DNA of 58,255 bases from Sedimenticola selenatireducens DSM 17993 (GCF_000428045.1 NZ_ATZE01000028.1:155-58409); one strand, 5' to 3'; shown: positions 16,712-26,353, numbered from the stretch's first letter. The notes: a model not told the origin generated them from the letters alone. Translations and numbers: made by a program.

Positions 16712-17260
16712 GTGCGGAATAAAAACCGATTCAATCTGTATGCAGCAGGGGCTGTGTTGTTCATGCTGTTTTCCAACCTGTCCCAGGCTGTCGGGTTACC
16801 ACCGTTGACGCACAGTCTCACCCCTGGGGAAACAGTACGCGAGGCTCCCGCGTTGCGATTCCGGAATCTGGATGACGAAACTGTTGATCTAAGAGATTTG
16901 AGGGGAAAGGTCGTCGTGGTGAATTTCTGGGCAACATGGTGTCCGCCCTGCCGTCGTGAAATGGGATCACTGGAAAAACTGTACTGGGCGGTCAAGGACA
17001 AGAACGCGGAGGTGCTCGCTGTCAATATAGGCGAGGATATCGACACGGTATTCTCCTTTCTGGGCACGGTTGAACCATCCCCGAGTTTTCATATGCTATT
17101 TGATTACGATGCCGTATCGATGGATACATGGGGCGTTAAAGGCTTGCCGACAACCTACATTATTGGACCCGATGGACGCATTGCCTATAAAGCCGTAGGT
17201 GGGCGGGAGTTTGACCACCCCGAAATTTTGCGAAAAGTGATCGATTTGACAATCGATTAA
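16712..17260 (+). CDS. TlpA/ResA-like periplasmic thioredoxin
   Basis: A 182-residue protein with an N-terminal signal or anchor (about 8-28), then a thioredoxin-fold domain with active site WCPPC in WATWCPPCRREM, preceded by the strand KVVVVNFW and followed by cis-Pro KGLPTTYIIGPDG. The typical TlpA/ResA role is reducing disulfides in a periplasmic target. The start is GTG at 16712 with AGAGGTG upstream. Its partner is probably the secreted protein encoded just before it. Confidence 0.9.
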   Translation: MRNKNRFNLYAAGAVLFMLFSNLSQAVGLPPLTHSLTPGETVREAPALRFRNLDDETVDLRDLRGKVVVVNFWATWCPPCRREMGSLEKLYWAVKDKNAEVLAVNIGEDIDTVFSFLGTVEPSPSFHMLFDYDAVSMDTWGVKGLPTTYIIGPDGRIAYKAVGGREFDHPEILRKVIDLTID

Positions 17261-17300
17261 GCAAAGGGATCTCACTGATTTGCGTCAAAGGTTATTTAAT

Positions 17301-18359
17301 ATGGACGACATACCGAATGTAATGAGAGGCCTCCAGCTAACGGGACATGGCGGCTTGGATAAACTGGTGCTTCGCGACGATATCCCAGTGCCTGTTCCTG
17401 GGCCTCGCGATGTATTGATAAAGATAAGCGCAGCCGGGGTTAACAATACCGATATCAATACCCGAATAGGGTGGTATTCGAAGTCAAACGGAGACAGTGA
17501 GGACGCAGGCTGGGCGGGAAATCCCATACAACTACCCCGAATCCAGGGTGCTGATGTTTGCGGCAAAGTTGTTGCCGTTGGAGAGCAAGTTGACACCAGT
17601 CTTCTGAATGAAAGAGTGTTGGTTGAGCCATGCATTCTGGAGGCAGGCGGCAAGGTCCTGGATCAACCCTGGTATTTTGGTTCCGAATGCGACGGTGGAT
17701 TCGCTGAATACACGGTTGTTGCAGCCAGGCATGCCCATAAAATCAACAGCAAGCTCAGTGATATTGAACTCGCATCCTTTCCCTGCTCCTATTCCACCGC
17801 TGAAAACCTGCTTACCAGAGCCGAGGTCGGTGCAAAAGATGTCGTATTGGTAACTGGAGCATCAGGCGGTGTGGGTTCTGCTGTTGTTCAACTTGCCAAG
17901 GCGAGGAGGGCGCAGGTTATCGGGGTCACCTCACCATCCAAGGCAGACAGGATTATGGATCTTGGGGCTGATCGTACGCTTGCGAGAGATGCCAGTCTTG
18001 TTCAAGAGCTGGGAAATGGCACTGTTGATGTGGTGATTGATCTGGTGGCGGGCAAGCAGTGGCCGGATCTGTTGAATGTACTTAGGCCTTTTGGACGCTA
18101 TGCCGTTTCAGGTGCTATTGCAGGCCCGTTTGTGGAGCTGGATGTCAGAACACTTTACCTGAAGGATTTGAGTTTGTTCGGCTGTACTGTTCTGGATGAG
18201 GTGGTTTTTCCAAACCTTATCAAGCGAATTGAGGCCGGTGAAGTCTCACCTGTCGTTGCAAAAACGTTTTCTCTAACCCAGATCCCGGAGGCGCAGCAAC
18301 TATTCGAAACCAAGCAGCACGTCGGAAAGTTTGTGATCGATATATCCGATGACGGATAA
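17301..18359 (+). CDS. MDR-family alcohol dehydrogenase / quinone oxidoreductase
   Basis: A 352-residue medium-chain dehydrogenase/reductase. The N-terminal GroES-like domain has GVNNTDINTR where zinc-type enzymes have Cys, then RIQGADVCGKVVAVGE. The Rossmann domain has GASGGVGSAVVQLAK. The catalytic-zinc cysteine is replaced by Asn, so a zinc-free, NADPH-dependent quinone-reductase type is most likely. ATG at 17301 is preferred to the upstream TTG because AAAGG precedes it. Substrate unknown. Confidence 0.88.
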   Translation: MDDIPNVMRGLQLTGHGGLDKLVLRDDIPVPVPGPRDVLIKISAAGVNNTDINTRIGWYSKSNGDSEDAGWAGNPIQLPRIQGADVCGKVVAVGEQVDTSLLNERVLVEPCILEAGGKVLDQPWYFGSECDGGFAEYTVVAARHAHKINSKLSDIELASFPCSYSTAENLLTRAEVGAKDVVLVTGASGGVGSAVVQLAKARRAQVIGVTSPSKADRIMDLGADRTLARDASLVQELGNGTVDVVIDLVAGKQWPDLLNVLRPFGRYAVSGAIAGPFVELDVRTLYLKDLSLFGCTVLDEVVFPNLIKRIEAGEVSPVVAKTFSLTQIPEAQQLFETKQHVGKFVIDISDDG

Positions 18360-18524
18360 GTGCGGTTCAACGCATCGCGCACTAAAACGACCGTGGTAGC
18401 AGGAAAATAGAAAACTGACAGGGACAAGGCAGTATGGTGTTTACCTGGATATCTTGGGACAGCCATACTGTCGCTCGCCCCCTTGCAATATATTGTTGCT
18501 CAATCAACCGATGATAGATATCCG

Positions 18525-19028
18525 ATGACATCGCCCATGCGGTTCCATATCCGTAAATACCAGGACAGTGACCTACCAGCACTTGCCAAGATTTACCGTG
18601 GTTCAATTCGGCATTTGGGCGCAGAGTGCTATACGAAGGAGCAGGTCGAGGCATGGTCCGGTTTTTCGGAAGACATTCAGGCGTTTGACAATTGGCTTAA
18701 GGGCGCCACTACCTTTATAGCCGTTGATAGTGAAAATGCTTGTGTCGGATTTGGCGGCCTTGAAGCGCATGGGCGTATCTCTTCACTGTTCGTGTCGCCG
18801 GAATGGATGCGGAAGGGTGTTGGCGCCGGCGTATTGGGACATTTGCTGGAAGAGGCGGGGGCGCGGGCATTCAGCGTGGTCACAACAGAGGCGTCAGAGT
18901 TTTCCCGACCTTTGTTTGAACAACATGGGTTTGTTGTTACGGAAATCGAGCAGACGGAATTCAAAGGTGTGAAGTTCGCTCGATACGCCATGCAAGCCCG
19001 CCTCAAGCATGGATTCAAGTCGATGTAG
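18525..19028 (+). CDS. GNAT family N-acetyltransferase
   Basis: A 167-residue acetyltransferase. It opens with FHIRKYQDSDLPALAKIYRGSI, the usual GNAT N-terminus. The acetyl-CoA site is formed by ISSLFVSPEWMRKGVGAGVLGHLLE (the Q/RxxGxG/A motif as RKGVGAG), followed by FEQHGFVVTE. The substrate is unknown. ATG at 18525 was chosen; ATG at 18537 and an upstream TTG at 18483 are possible. Confidence 0.88.
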   Translation: MTSPMRFHIRKYQDSDLPALAKIYRGSIRHLGAECYTKEQVEAWSGFSEDIQAFDNWLKGATTFIAVDSENACVGFGGLEAHGRISSLFVSPEWMRKGVGAGVLGHLLEEAGARAFSVVTTEASEFSRPLFEQHGFVVTEIEQTEFKGVKFARYAMQARLKHGFKSM

Positions 19029-19215
19029 AGATTGCGCTGATAAACCGCTCATTGACACCTCACGGAGAGGTGTCTATCTGGTGTGATTACGGGGAAAGGC
19101 GCGAGCGTTGCCTGGGTCTGGTTTCTTTTCAGTCTTGCTGGGCACGCTGCGCTTTGCCCATCCTGCTAACCGGAGGCGCGGTGCCGGAATCGGTCGAAAC
19201 CGGCACCGGTCCGGG

Positions 19216-19863
19216 TCAGTCAGCGGCGAAGCAGTAGAAGTAGCCGTTACCGCCGGTTTTGGGCAGATCATCCTTACCGCAGCCACGCGTGCCATGGGCC
19301 GAGGTCCAGGAGGTATTGCCGCCGCCGTGACGGTCATGGTGCCCCACCTGGGCGCTGCCTTCGCCATTGCTCGTCCAGTTGTTGCAGGTGTGATCTGCAT
19401 CATCCGGGAAATAGGCGGTGCCGTCATCCTGGCTGCCGGTCAGGATGTCATGCTGATTGGGTTTGTCGTAACGCCCCTTGATCCGGTTGCCGTTTTCATC
19501 CAGCGCCGTCTCAAGAGTAATTTTATTGTTGTACAGGTGCAGGTCGGTGAGATTGGCACCGATCAATACGCCGTGGGCGTTATACCAGGGACCGTTGCCT
19601 ATTCTATCCCGGGCGGAAATACCCCGCTTGTCCGGTTCTTCGGTGCTGAGATAGGCACGCCACTCCCGGTTGCCTGCGCCGGCTGCCGTGGCCAGTTTTT
19701 GACAGTGCGCGTCGGCACCGGCGAGTCCGCCCAGGTTGGCGCTGTCACCCAAACCTATACTGGTGACAAAGAAGCCCATGGGGCGAAGTTCCTCCGCAGT
19801 CAGCATGAATGAACCGCAAAGGGCACTAGCGCCGAATAGTAGTGCAATGGCTTTGTGTTGCAT
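19216..19863 (-). CDS. Secreted protein with a lectin-like/endostatin-like fold pattern
   Basis: A 215-residue secreted protein (signal peptide about 1-24). The pattern FFVTSIGLGDSANLGGLAGADAHCQKLA, WRAYLSTE, ARDRIGNGPWYNA and HTCNNWTSNGEGSAQVGHHDR is typical of a widespread group of exported bacterial proteins often labelled lectin for their C-type-lectin-like layout. Four cysteines are visible in the mature part. A binding partner has not been shown for the group as far as I know. It stands alone and its gene is GC-rich. Confidence 0.7.
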   Translation of the reverse strand: MQHKAIALLFGASALCGSFMLTAEELRPMGFFVTSIGLGDSANLGGLAGADAHCQKLATAAGAGNREWRAYLSTEEPDKRGISARDRIGNGPWYNAHGVLIGANLTDLHLYNNKITLETALDENGNRIKGRYDKPNQHDILTGSQDDGTAYFPDDADHTCNNWTSNGEGSAQVGHHDRHGGGNTSWTSAHGTRGCGKDDLPKTGGNGYFYCFAAD

Positions 19864-20171
19864 TGTTGTCTCCTCCGTAAACTATTTTTGACTCCATAAA
19901 CTCGCTACACAGCTTCAGTGTAGGATATTAAGTGTCCTGTATCGGGATTTTGAGTCTGAATTAAAATGCTGACAACGTAGAGTCTAGACCATCCCGATCC
20001 CAAGAAAAGTTTTAAATTCGCCTCGACTCGGGAAGCGGCGTCCCGGGCAAAATTATTCGGTCTAAAATACTGCGCTTATATGCTAAAAAGTCATTTGACC
20101 AAGTAAAATACTCAACTATTATTTTGGTGCGCAATTTGTGCATCCGCCCCGACGGGCGAAGGAGGTTTATC
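19864..20171. other. Divergent intergenic region
   Basis: About 308 bases between the secreted-protein gene and the peroxiredoxin gene. It has an AT-rich stretch near 20070-20140 that probably holds the peroxiredoxin promoter. I could not identify an OxyR site or other named element. Confidence 0.4.
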
Positions 20172-20840
20172 ATGACTTTACGACTCGGCGACGAAGCCCC
20201 TGATTTCGTTGCGGAATCTACCCAGGGAAAGATCAAATTCCATGAATGGATCGGTGACGGTTGGGCAATTCTGTTCTCCCATCCCAAAGACTTCACCCCA
20301 GTCTGCACCACGGAACTGGGCTATCTGGCTGGCCTGAAATCGGAGTTTGACAAGCGTAACTGTAAGATCCTCGGTCTGAGCGTGGACCCGGTGGAAGACC
20401 ACCAACGCTGGGCCAAGGATATCGAGGAGACCCAGGGCCACGCCTTGAACTACCCCTTGATCGGTGATACCGACCTCAAGGTAGCCAAGCTTTATGACAT
20501 GATTCATCCCAATGCCGGTGACGATGCCCGCTCCCGCACCGCGGTGGATAATGCCACCGTGCGCTCGGTCTTCATTGTCGGCCCGGACAAGAAGATCAAG
20601 GTGATGCTCACTTACCCCATGAGCACCGGGCGCAATTTTGATGAGATCCTGCGCACCCTGGACTCTTGCCAGCTAACCGCGGCGTACCAGGTTGCGACGC
20701 CGGTGAACTGGCATATGGGTGAAGATGTCATCATTGTCCCGGTGGTATCGGATGCAGACGCCAAACGGAGCTTCCCCGAGGGGTGGAAGGCTCCCAAACC
20801 GTACATGCGTATCGTGCATCAATCGCAACTCAAACACTAA
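20172..20840 (+). CDS. 1-Cys peroxiredoxin (Prx6 family)
   Basis: A 222-residue Prx6-type enzyme reducing peroxides in the cytoplasm. The peroxidatic cysteine lies in HPKDFTPVCTTELG, with the later Prx6-specific C-terminal extension (PVNWHMGEDVIIVPVVSD, WKAPKPYMRIV). A GGAGG ribosome site eight bases before ATG at 20172 fixes the start; an upstream in-frame GTG has no such site. It is monocistronic. Confidence 0.95.
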   Translation: MTLRLGDEAPDFVAESTQGKIKFHEWIGDGWAILFSHPKDFTPVCTTELGYLAGLKSEFDKRNCKILGLSVDPVEDHQRWAKDIEETQGHALNYPLIGDTDLKVAKLYDMIHPNAGDDARSRTAVDNATVRSVFIVGPDKKIKVMLTYPMSTGRNFDEILRTLDSCQLTAAYQVATPVNWHMGEDVIIVPVVSDADAKRSFPEGWKAPKPYMRIVHQSQLKH

Positions 20841-21088
20841 GCGTGTTTCCCCTTGGGAACCTCCGATTAAGCCTGGACGAAGTAGCTTGCGAGCCAGAAT
20901 GATCAGGTTCAAGGCCTGATTCACAGGTAACAGCCGGTCATTGCGCAGATTTATAACGCAGAAGCCGGACATTACGTGCGTAGAATATGAGTTCATGGCT
21001 TGATCAGGGTTCCCTTAGCCAAATGTCCGGAGCGACACCACCAGGGGTGGGATTGTCTTGAAATCGGCCGGTGCCGGTCAGCCAAGTG

Positions 21089-21331
21089 TCATGACTTGAT
21101 CCACTGACACCTGGGATCGATCCAACGCTCGTGTACCACTGCTTCGATGTCTTCGAGCAGCGTCATGGCTTCGGGATGCTGGTGCAGTGTTCTGACCGGT
21201 ACCGTTACACCGGTTCCCAGGTGCGACATAATCAGATAGGGCTCTCCTGGTTGTCCGTATTGTGTACAGTCGATGGAGACAAATGACAGGGGCGGAGTGG
21301 TGAGTGCTGCCAGCAGAAGTAGTGATTTCAT
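21089..21331 (-). CDS. Small secreted protein, unknown
   Basis: An 80-residue protein with a short signal peptide (MKSLLLLAALTTPPLS), two cysteines (IDCTQY and PRCQW) and no recognised family. A GAGG ribosome site lies six bases before the ATG, which supports translation. The overlapping longer reading frame on the same strand lacks these features. Confidence 0.5.
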   Translation of the reverse strand: MKSLLLLAALTTPPLSFVSIDCTQYGQPGEPYLIMSHLGTGVTVPVRTLHQHPEAMTLLEDIEAVVHERWIDPRCQWIKS

Positions 21332-21796
21332 GGCTGCCTCTTTGGCTGATCGGGATCAGTGGACCCTGCGAGGGCAAGGTTGGCAACTTTAGGCGCACCG
21401 ACCATGGTAGGGTGATGTGCAATGCAAACTTCCCGGCGATCTCAACAGCATCAACTGCTATGCGCGTCATCTGCGCGGGATTGCCTCAGGGCCATCCTGG
21501 ACTTCAATCGTCAGTTATTTCGGCTTCTTTGTATAACGATAGTTTAAAAACACTGTTCCTGCGAATCAGAGGTAGGTGATTTCGACAGTCATCGCACTGT
21601 ATTTCATCCGAAGTACCTGGCCATTTATAACAAAATGATAACGTCTGAAGTATTTCGATTGTCAGACTGGTCAATAAGGGTGAAAGTAAATTGACTATCT
21701 CGCCAATGCCATCCCCTATCTCAAATGTTGTCTGAGATACTGGTGTCATCAGGTAGGGCTATTGGTCATACAGTTAAACCGAAACGGAGAGTCATC
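21332..21796. other. Intergenic region with a small inverted repeat
   Basis: About 465 bases between divergent genes. One inverted repeat, TATCTCA (21717-21723) with TGAGATA (21733-21739), lies 60 bases before the MsrA start and could be an operator. Nothing else is recognisable. Confidence 0.35.
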
Positions 21797-22387
21797 GTGA
21801 AACCTAAGTGGGCATATTTTTTATTACCCGGTCTGTTGTTCGGTACATCGAGTGTCCTGGCCGACAAGGCCATCCTGGCGGGCGGATGTTTTTGGTGCAT
21901 GGAGTCCGATTTTGAAAAACTTCCAGGTGTCACCGATGTGATTTCAGGATTTACCGGAGGAACACTGAAAAACCCCACTTACAATGGTGATCACACCGGT
22001 CACTATGAAGCGGTGGAAATTACCTATGATCCGGATAAGGTGAGTTACCAGGAATTGTTGGCTCACTATTGGGTGAATATTGACCCGTTCGATGATCGCG
22101 GACAGTTTTGCGACAAGGGACACAGTTATTTAAGTGCCATCTTTGTCGCAAACGACAAGGAACGGAAAATAGCCGAACAGTCAAAACGGGAAGTGGAGGC
22201 GCAGTTCCCCGATCAACAAGTGGTTACGCCGATCCTCCCGGCTGCAACGTTTTATCCGATAACGGGCGACGAAAGTTACCATCAGGATTATTACAAAAAT
22301 AACCCGGTTCGCTATAAATTCTATCGCTGGAACTGTGGTCGTGATCAACGTCTGCAAGCGCTTTGGGGAGACAGGGCAACCCATTGA
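21797..22387 (+). CDS. msrA: Periplasmic peptide-methionine (S)-S-oxide reductase MsrA
   Basis: A 196-residue MsrA with an export signal (KPKWAYFLLPGLLFGTSSVLAD). The catalytic site is GGCFWCM with the attacking cysteine at residue 31, followed by SGFTGG, YEAVEITYDP and HSYLSAIF, all family blocks. The GTG start at 21797 has GGAGAG five bases upstream. Exported MsrA repairs oxidised methionine in envelope proteins. The C-terminal part keeps one more cysteine (WNCGRDQ) that may act as resolving residue. The gene is alone. Confidence 0.93.
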   Translation: MKPKWAYFLLPGLLFGTSSVLADKAILAGGCFWCMESDFEKLPGVTDVISGFTGGTLKNPTYNGDHTGHYEAVEITYDPDKVSYQELLAHYWVNIDPFDDRGQFCDKGHSYLSAIFVANDKERKIAEQSKREVEAQFPDQQVVTPILPAATFYPITGDESYHQDYYKNNPVRYKFYRWNCGRDQRLQALWGDRATH

Positions 22388-22443
22388 CCCGCCGGGAACG
22401 GCTAGTCATTCAGTCAGTCCTCATGTGCAATTCACCCGGTAGG

Positions 22444-22467
22444 TCGGATTAGCGCTGCGTAATCCGA
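22444..22467. repeat. Short palindromic repeat (TCGGATT/AATCCGA)
   Basis: TCGGATT (22444-22450) and AATCCGA (22461-22467) form a hairpin with a 10-base loop, AGCGCTGCGT, between the convergent msrA and hydrolase genes. Elements of this form are common dispersed repeats in Gammaproteobacteria. It could also help terminate transcription. Confidence 0.5.
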
Positions 22468-22497
22468 CAACCAATGCTGAAGAGCATCTTCCCGGGT

Positions 22498-23394
22498 TCA
22501 CTGTCGAGGATGTTGACAGGACCGCATAGTTTGGCCGGCAAAGCCCTGCTGTTGAAGAAAACTCACCAACGCGAAGCCGTGCTGCTCGATCTTGTCGACG
22601 GAGTCGTGTTCTGCCTCATCGATTTCAAGCAGCGTGATGTTCGATTCCGGGCAACCTGCGGCGATTGCCCTGGCGTCTTCCACCGGTACGGTGGTATCCG
22701 CTCGGCCATGCACCAGCAGAATGGGGCAGTCGATCCGGCAAACCGTGCTCAGAGGCGCGATATCGCTGAAGCGGTGCCCGATAATCCACTGCACGTAGTT
22801 CAGGACCAGACACACAACGAGATCGGGCAGATGAAACCGCTGAAGATAGCGTTTCATCATCCATTCCGGATGCGCGAAAGCCGATATGCTGATCACGGCG
22901 GTGATATCCCGCGTTCTCGAGGCGGAGAGCAGGGCGGCGCCAGCGCCAACGGAGTGCCCCAACAGGGCCAATCTTCGCGATTGAACAGGGTGCTTCTGTC
23001 TTAGCCAGTCGATGGCGTGGTCAAGGTCCTCGGCGAAGCGCGGCAGGGACGAGAACGTGTCAGCATCGCTGTTGCCGTGGTTTCGCGCATCGATCAACAG
23101 CACGTTTATCCCGGCTTGCTGGAAGGGTTGCGCCATGGGTAGCATCAGTTCCGCGTTGCCGCCCCAGCCATGCAGAATAATAATGCTGGTGTCGGCTGCT
23201 GAAACCGGCAGCCACCAGGCAAACAGTTGTTTGCCTGACGCTGTCGGGATCCGCACGGCTTCATAGGCCAATCCAAGATCCGCTGGCGTCCCACGCTCAC
23301 GCATACGTGGCGCCCGAAAACCCAGGTGCAGGGCGGCAAGAAACAGGCTGGCCAGGAGAGCCAGGGTAAGGGTGGTGCCGGTTACATAGGTCAT
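22498..23394 (-). CDS. Membrane-anchored alpha/beta hydrolase
   Basis: A 298-residue protein with one N-terminal membrane helix (about 2-24) and an alpha/beta-hydrolase domain: HGWGGNAE oxyanion region, DARNHGNSD, the nucleophile elbow GHSVG, an acid in LLVHGRADTTVP, and a late histidine in EAEHDSVD. The triad therefore looks complete. ATG at 23394 is preferred to the upstream TTG. Such proteins act as esterases or thioesterases; the substrate is unknown. Confidence 0.88.
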   Translation of the reverse strand: MTYVTGTTLTLALLASLFLAALHLGFRAPRMRERGTPADLGLAYEAVRIPTASGKQLFAWWLPVSAADTSIIILHGWGGNAELMLPMAQPFQQAGINVLLIDARNHGNSDADTFSSLPRFAEDLDHAIDWLRQKHPVQSRRLALLGHSVGAGAALLSASRTRDITAVISISAFAHPEWMMKRYLQRFHLPDLVVCLVLNYVQWIIGHRFSDIAPLSTVCRIDCPILLVHGRADTTVPVEDARAIAAGCPESNITLLEIDEAEHDSVDKIEQHGFALVSFLQQQGFAGQTMRSCQHPRQ

Positions 23395-23747
23395 TTGTCG
23401 GTCAGTATATCCCGGGAGCTGGATCAATCGCGCCGATGAAGAGGTCCGCCCGATATCCTATCTGTCGCCGGTTAAAAAGCACAGTCGCTTTTCAGGTAAA
23501 CTCCCGTTCTTTTGTGGGTGTTAAGGGCGTATTGAGTGCGGTGAATAAGTGCTCCCTACCCCCTGATCCCCTGGATCCGGCGGGCACCGGTAGATGCGAT
23601 CCATGCCGCCCAGCGGCTTCTCCAGCCAAGTGGGTCGGGTGGTCTTCATAAACGGCCTTATCGTCAGGGGCGGATCTGCTATATTACTTGGAGGCGCCCC
23701 TGCAACCCGCTTCAACTGTGGAAGCAGGGGCATCTCATGTGGTCGTC

Positions 23748-24080
23748 TTATAGCTGGGTGCCGGTGCGCTCCCCGCGATACTTGTCTTGCTTGGAGCGGG
23801 ACTGAAGGACTTCACCGGTCATCGGGTCGACAAACAGCTTGAGCCGCTCGCCGTTGGCACCGACGGCTTTGATTTTGTAGCCATTGCGCTCGCGCTCGAT
23901 TTCGTAGATATCATTAAAGCCGGCGGCGGTCACCTTGGCGTAGATTGCGGGTATTGCCAACCAGTTGTCAGCCGCTGCGTTTGACATGCTGGCGCTATCG
24001 GTTGCTGATACGGCAAAGGCGGTCCCGCCAAAGGTTGCGGCGGTCAGGGCAATGGCTAAAATTGCATGTGATGTTTTCAT
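23748..24080 (-). CDS. Secreted PepSY domain protein
   Basis: A 110-residue exported protein: signal peptide (MKTSHAILAIALTAATFGGTAFA) and one PepSY domain (about 38-95) with IYAKVTAAGFNDIYEIERERNGYKIKA and LFVDPMTGEV. PepSY modules usually bind or inhibit peptidases or act as periplasmic sensors. ATG at 24080 is fixed by GGAG eight bases upstream; a longer in-frame extension lacks support. Confidence 0.88.
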   Translation of the reverse strand: MKTSHAILAIALTAATFGGTAFAVSATDSASMSNAAADNWLAIPAIYAKVTAAGFNDIYEIERERNGYKIKAVGANGERLKLFVDPMTGEVLQSRSKQDKYRGERTGTQL

Positions 24081-24542
24081 AATTAAATCTCCAGTTGGGC
24101 AGTGTTGAATGGCGATCGGAGTAGCGACCGTGAGCACAGTATGAAATAGCCCTGCTGAATTGATCCTGAAAAAACATGGCCAGATCCCAATGGATTTCGA
24201 ATACTTGCAAATTCTCGGGCGTGACACTCGTTGTCACGGTATGCGAAATGGACCTTTTGCGAGTGACGGGTAACGGTGCTTTTATCTTTCGCTCTTTATG
24301 CCCGCATAAGGATAAACCGGGTGGACAAGGGGGTTAAAAATCAGCGATTACTAAGGTCAGCCACGGTTCGGTCGCGGTCAGGATGGTTTGGTATATCGGT
24401 GGTTATGGGTTCGACCTGTTGTTCATAACAGCCACCACTGCCTGTCGTTACCGTCTGCAACGAATAACAATAACAGCGTTGCCATGCCGAATCTGGTTGC
24501 ACTATTCAACCGATGTTGTGCAAAACCTTGGAGGATAAATCG
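24081..24542. other. Intergenic region, nothing specific
   Basis: About 460 bases between the divergent PepSY and CBS genes. I see no clear repeat, riboswitch or gene; it should contain both promoters. Confidence 0.4.
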
Positions 24543-25016
24543 ATGCAGGTTAAAGAGATAATGACCAAGTCGCCACGGACAGTTACGCCTGAAACCGGTC
24601 TGCTGGAGGTGGTATCCCTGATGTGTCTCTATCGCTATAGCGGTCTGCCAGTGATGGAGGATGAGAAGATGGTCGGCTTTATTGCCGAGAAGGATGTGTT
24701 CCATCGCATGTTCCCTACCCTGGAAGATATGATGACGGACGGACTGGGAGCGGGAGATTATTCCGGCATGATGGACAAGTACAAGGATGTGGTAAATCTC
24801 AAGGTGGCCGACCTGATGGCTACCGATGTGATTACCGTGTCACCCAATCACCATATCCTGCAGGCTGCTACCACCATGGTCCGGCACAAGTTTCGCAGAA
24901 TTCCAGTGGCTGAAGGGGGGGTGCTGCAAGGCATGCTGAGTCTGGGCGATGTACACAAGGCGATTTTCCAGGCCAATATTGCCGGTGCCAGCAAGGCGGT
25001 TGTGATTGGAGTCTGA
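24543..25016 (+). CDS. CBS-pair domain protein
   Basis: A 157-residue cytoplasmic protein made of two CBS repeats: residues about 1-60 (MQVKEIMTKSPRTVTPETGLLEVVSLM) and 85-145 (VADLMATDVITVSPNHHILQAATTM), each ending with the usual glycine-rich strand. It probably senses an adenine nucleotide; the partner is unknown. GGAGG lies at the correct distance before ATG 24543. Confidence 0.9.
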   Translation: MQVKEIMTKSPRTVTPETGLLEVVSLMCLYRYSGLPVMEDEKMVGFIAEKDVFHRMFPTLEDMMTDGLGAGDYSGMMDKYKDVVNLKVADLMATDVITVSPNHHILQAATTMVRHKFRRIPVAEGGVLQGMLSLGDVHKAIFQANIAGASKAVVIGV

Positions 25017-25036
25017 TCTGCCGTTCTAACCATTCC

Positions 25037-25064
25037 GGGTCGGAGTCATTTTTGACTTCGACCC
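25037..25064. repeat. GGGTCGGAGTCA hairpin after the CBS gene
   Basis: GGGTCGGAGTCA (25037-25048) and TGACTTCGACCC (25053-25064) form a 12-base stem with one mismatch and a T4 loop. It may end the CBS transcript, although there is no T-run, or be a REP-type element related to the GGGGTCA repeats near 12.1-12.5 kb. Confidence 0.55.
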
Positions 25065-25138
25065 CCTTACGTGGCCACTACACATTGCCCTCCTGAGTTG
25101 CTATCGTTCCCGGGTGCTTCCTTGCGGAGACCCGTGGC

Positions 25139-25732
25139 ATGTCCAGGCAGCGTTTTACTTCACTCATCCAACAGGTCCGTGACTGCACTATCTGTGTTGA
25201 ACATTTGCCGCTGGGTGCAAACCCTGTGTTCCGAGCCGATCCCGGGGCGGTGATTCTGGTTGCCGGACAGGCCCCGGGGCGGCGCGTGCATGAGACCGGT
25301 ATCCCATTCAATGATCCCAGCGGGGATCGACTCCGCATCTGGATGGGGCTGGATCGAGAACAGTTTTATGATGTAAGCCGTGTGGCCATTCTGCCGATGG
25401 GTTTCTGTTATCCCGGTACCGGTAAAAGCGGTGATCTGCCGCCGCGTCCCGAATGTGCCCCCCAGTGGCGGGAACAGCTACTGTCCCGGCTGCCCAATAT
25501 CCGCCTGGTGTTGGCCATTGGCCAGTATGCCCAGGTCTGGCATCTGGGGAGCAATCGCAAGACCAATCTGACCGAGACGGTGAAAAGCTGGCGGGACTAC
25601 TGGCCCGACCTGCTGCCGCTGCCCCATCCAAGCCCGCGTAACAATCGCTGGTTGAGTCAGAACCCCTGGTTTGAGGCGGAGGTGGTGCCGGTATTGCAGC
25701 GGCGGATCAGGGAGCTGATGGCGGCCGGCTGA
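25139..25732 (+). CDS. Uracil-DNA glycosylase superfamily protein
   Basis: A 197-residue protein with the superfamily layout: an N-terminal pair of cysteines (DCTICV), motif A region LVAGQAPGRRVHETGIPFNDPSG, a central LVLAIGQYAQVWHLG, and the late motif HPSPRNNRW. This is close to the short uracil-DNA glycosylase-like proteins found next to DNA metabolism genes. Only two of the four cysteines of the iron-sulfur family 4 enzymes are evident near the N-terminus, so activity on uracil is not certain. Confidence 0.85.
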   Translation: MSRQRFTSLIQQVRDCTICVEHLPLGANPVFRADPGAVILVAGQAPGRRVHETGIPFNDPSGDRLRIWMGLDREQFYDVSRVAILPMGFCYPGTGKSGDLPPRPECAPQWREQLLSRLPNIRLVLAIGQYAQVWHLGSNRKTNLTETVKSWRDYWPDLLPLPHPSPRNNRWLSQNPWFEAEVVPVLQRRIRELMAAG

Positions 25733-26353
25733 TCAGTTGCCGTTGTCCATGCGCTCCGCCAGCACACGCTCCACGGTATCCACAATCGCCTGGGTTTGGG
25801 GGTCGATCTCGATATTGACCAGTTCCTGTTCCTCCCGGAAACCCAGGTTGGTTCGCTCCAGGGTCTCTGGAATCAGGTTGACGCAGAAGTCGCAACCATC
25901 CACTTCGCCGATGGTCAGGCTGATACCGTCAATGCCGATATAGCCCTTGGTAAAGAGATAGCGGCGATACGGTTCCGGTAGCCGGAACCAGATCTGGCGG
26001 TTGTTTTCACTGCGGATGATCCGGGTGATGGGGGCCATGCAGAGGATGTGTCCGGACATCGCGTGTCCGCCAATCTCATCACCAAAGCGGGCTGCCCGTT
26101 CGAAATTGACCCGGTCGCCCTGTTTCAGCAGTCCCAGGTTGGTAATGCGCAGGGTCTCCTGCATCAGATCGAACGAGACCCGGTCCTCTTCAATGGCGGT
26201 AACCGTCAGGCAGCAGCCGTTGTGGGCCACCGAGGCACCGGGTTCCAGGCCGGTGAGCCGCTCCGGCGGCATGCGCAGGGTGTGGGTGCGAAACTGTGGC
26301 TTTTCATTGATGGCGACCACTTCGGCGGTCCCCTGGACGATTCCGGTAAACAT
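25733..26353 (-). CDS. ribE: Riboflavin synthase, alpha subunit
   Basis: A 206-residue enzyme of two tandem lumazine-binding halves, each starting with the family pattern ([12 protein letters not shown] and [15 protein letters not shown]). It dismutates two lumazines into riboflavin plus pyrimidinedione. Key residues in NGCCLTV and the second-half DGISLTIG are visible. It is the stand-alone E. coli-type form (called ribE or ribC), not in a rib operon here. No FMN riboswitch was seen before it. It is convergent with the glycosylase-like gene. Confidence 0.93.
   Translation of the reverse strand: MFTGIVQGTAEVVAINEKPQFRTHTLRMPPERLTGLEPGASVAHNGCCLTVTAIEEDRVSFDLMQETLRITNLGLLKQGDRVNFERAARFGDEIGGHAMSGHILCMAPITRIIRSENNRQIWFRLPEPYRRYLFTKGYIGIDGISLTIGEVDGCDFCVNLIPETLERTNLGFREEQELVNIEIDPQTQAIVDTVERVLAERMDNGN

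Noticed and set aside
24400-24450. tRNA-like GGTTCGA string
   Set aside because: No cloverleaf can be drawn around it; the flanks do not pair.
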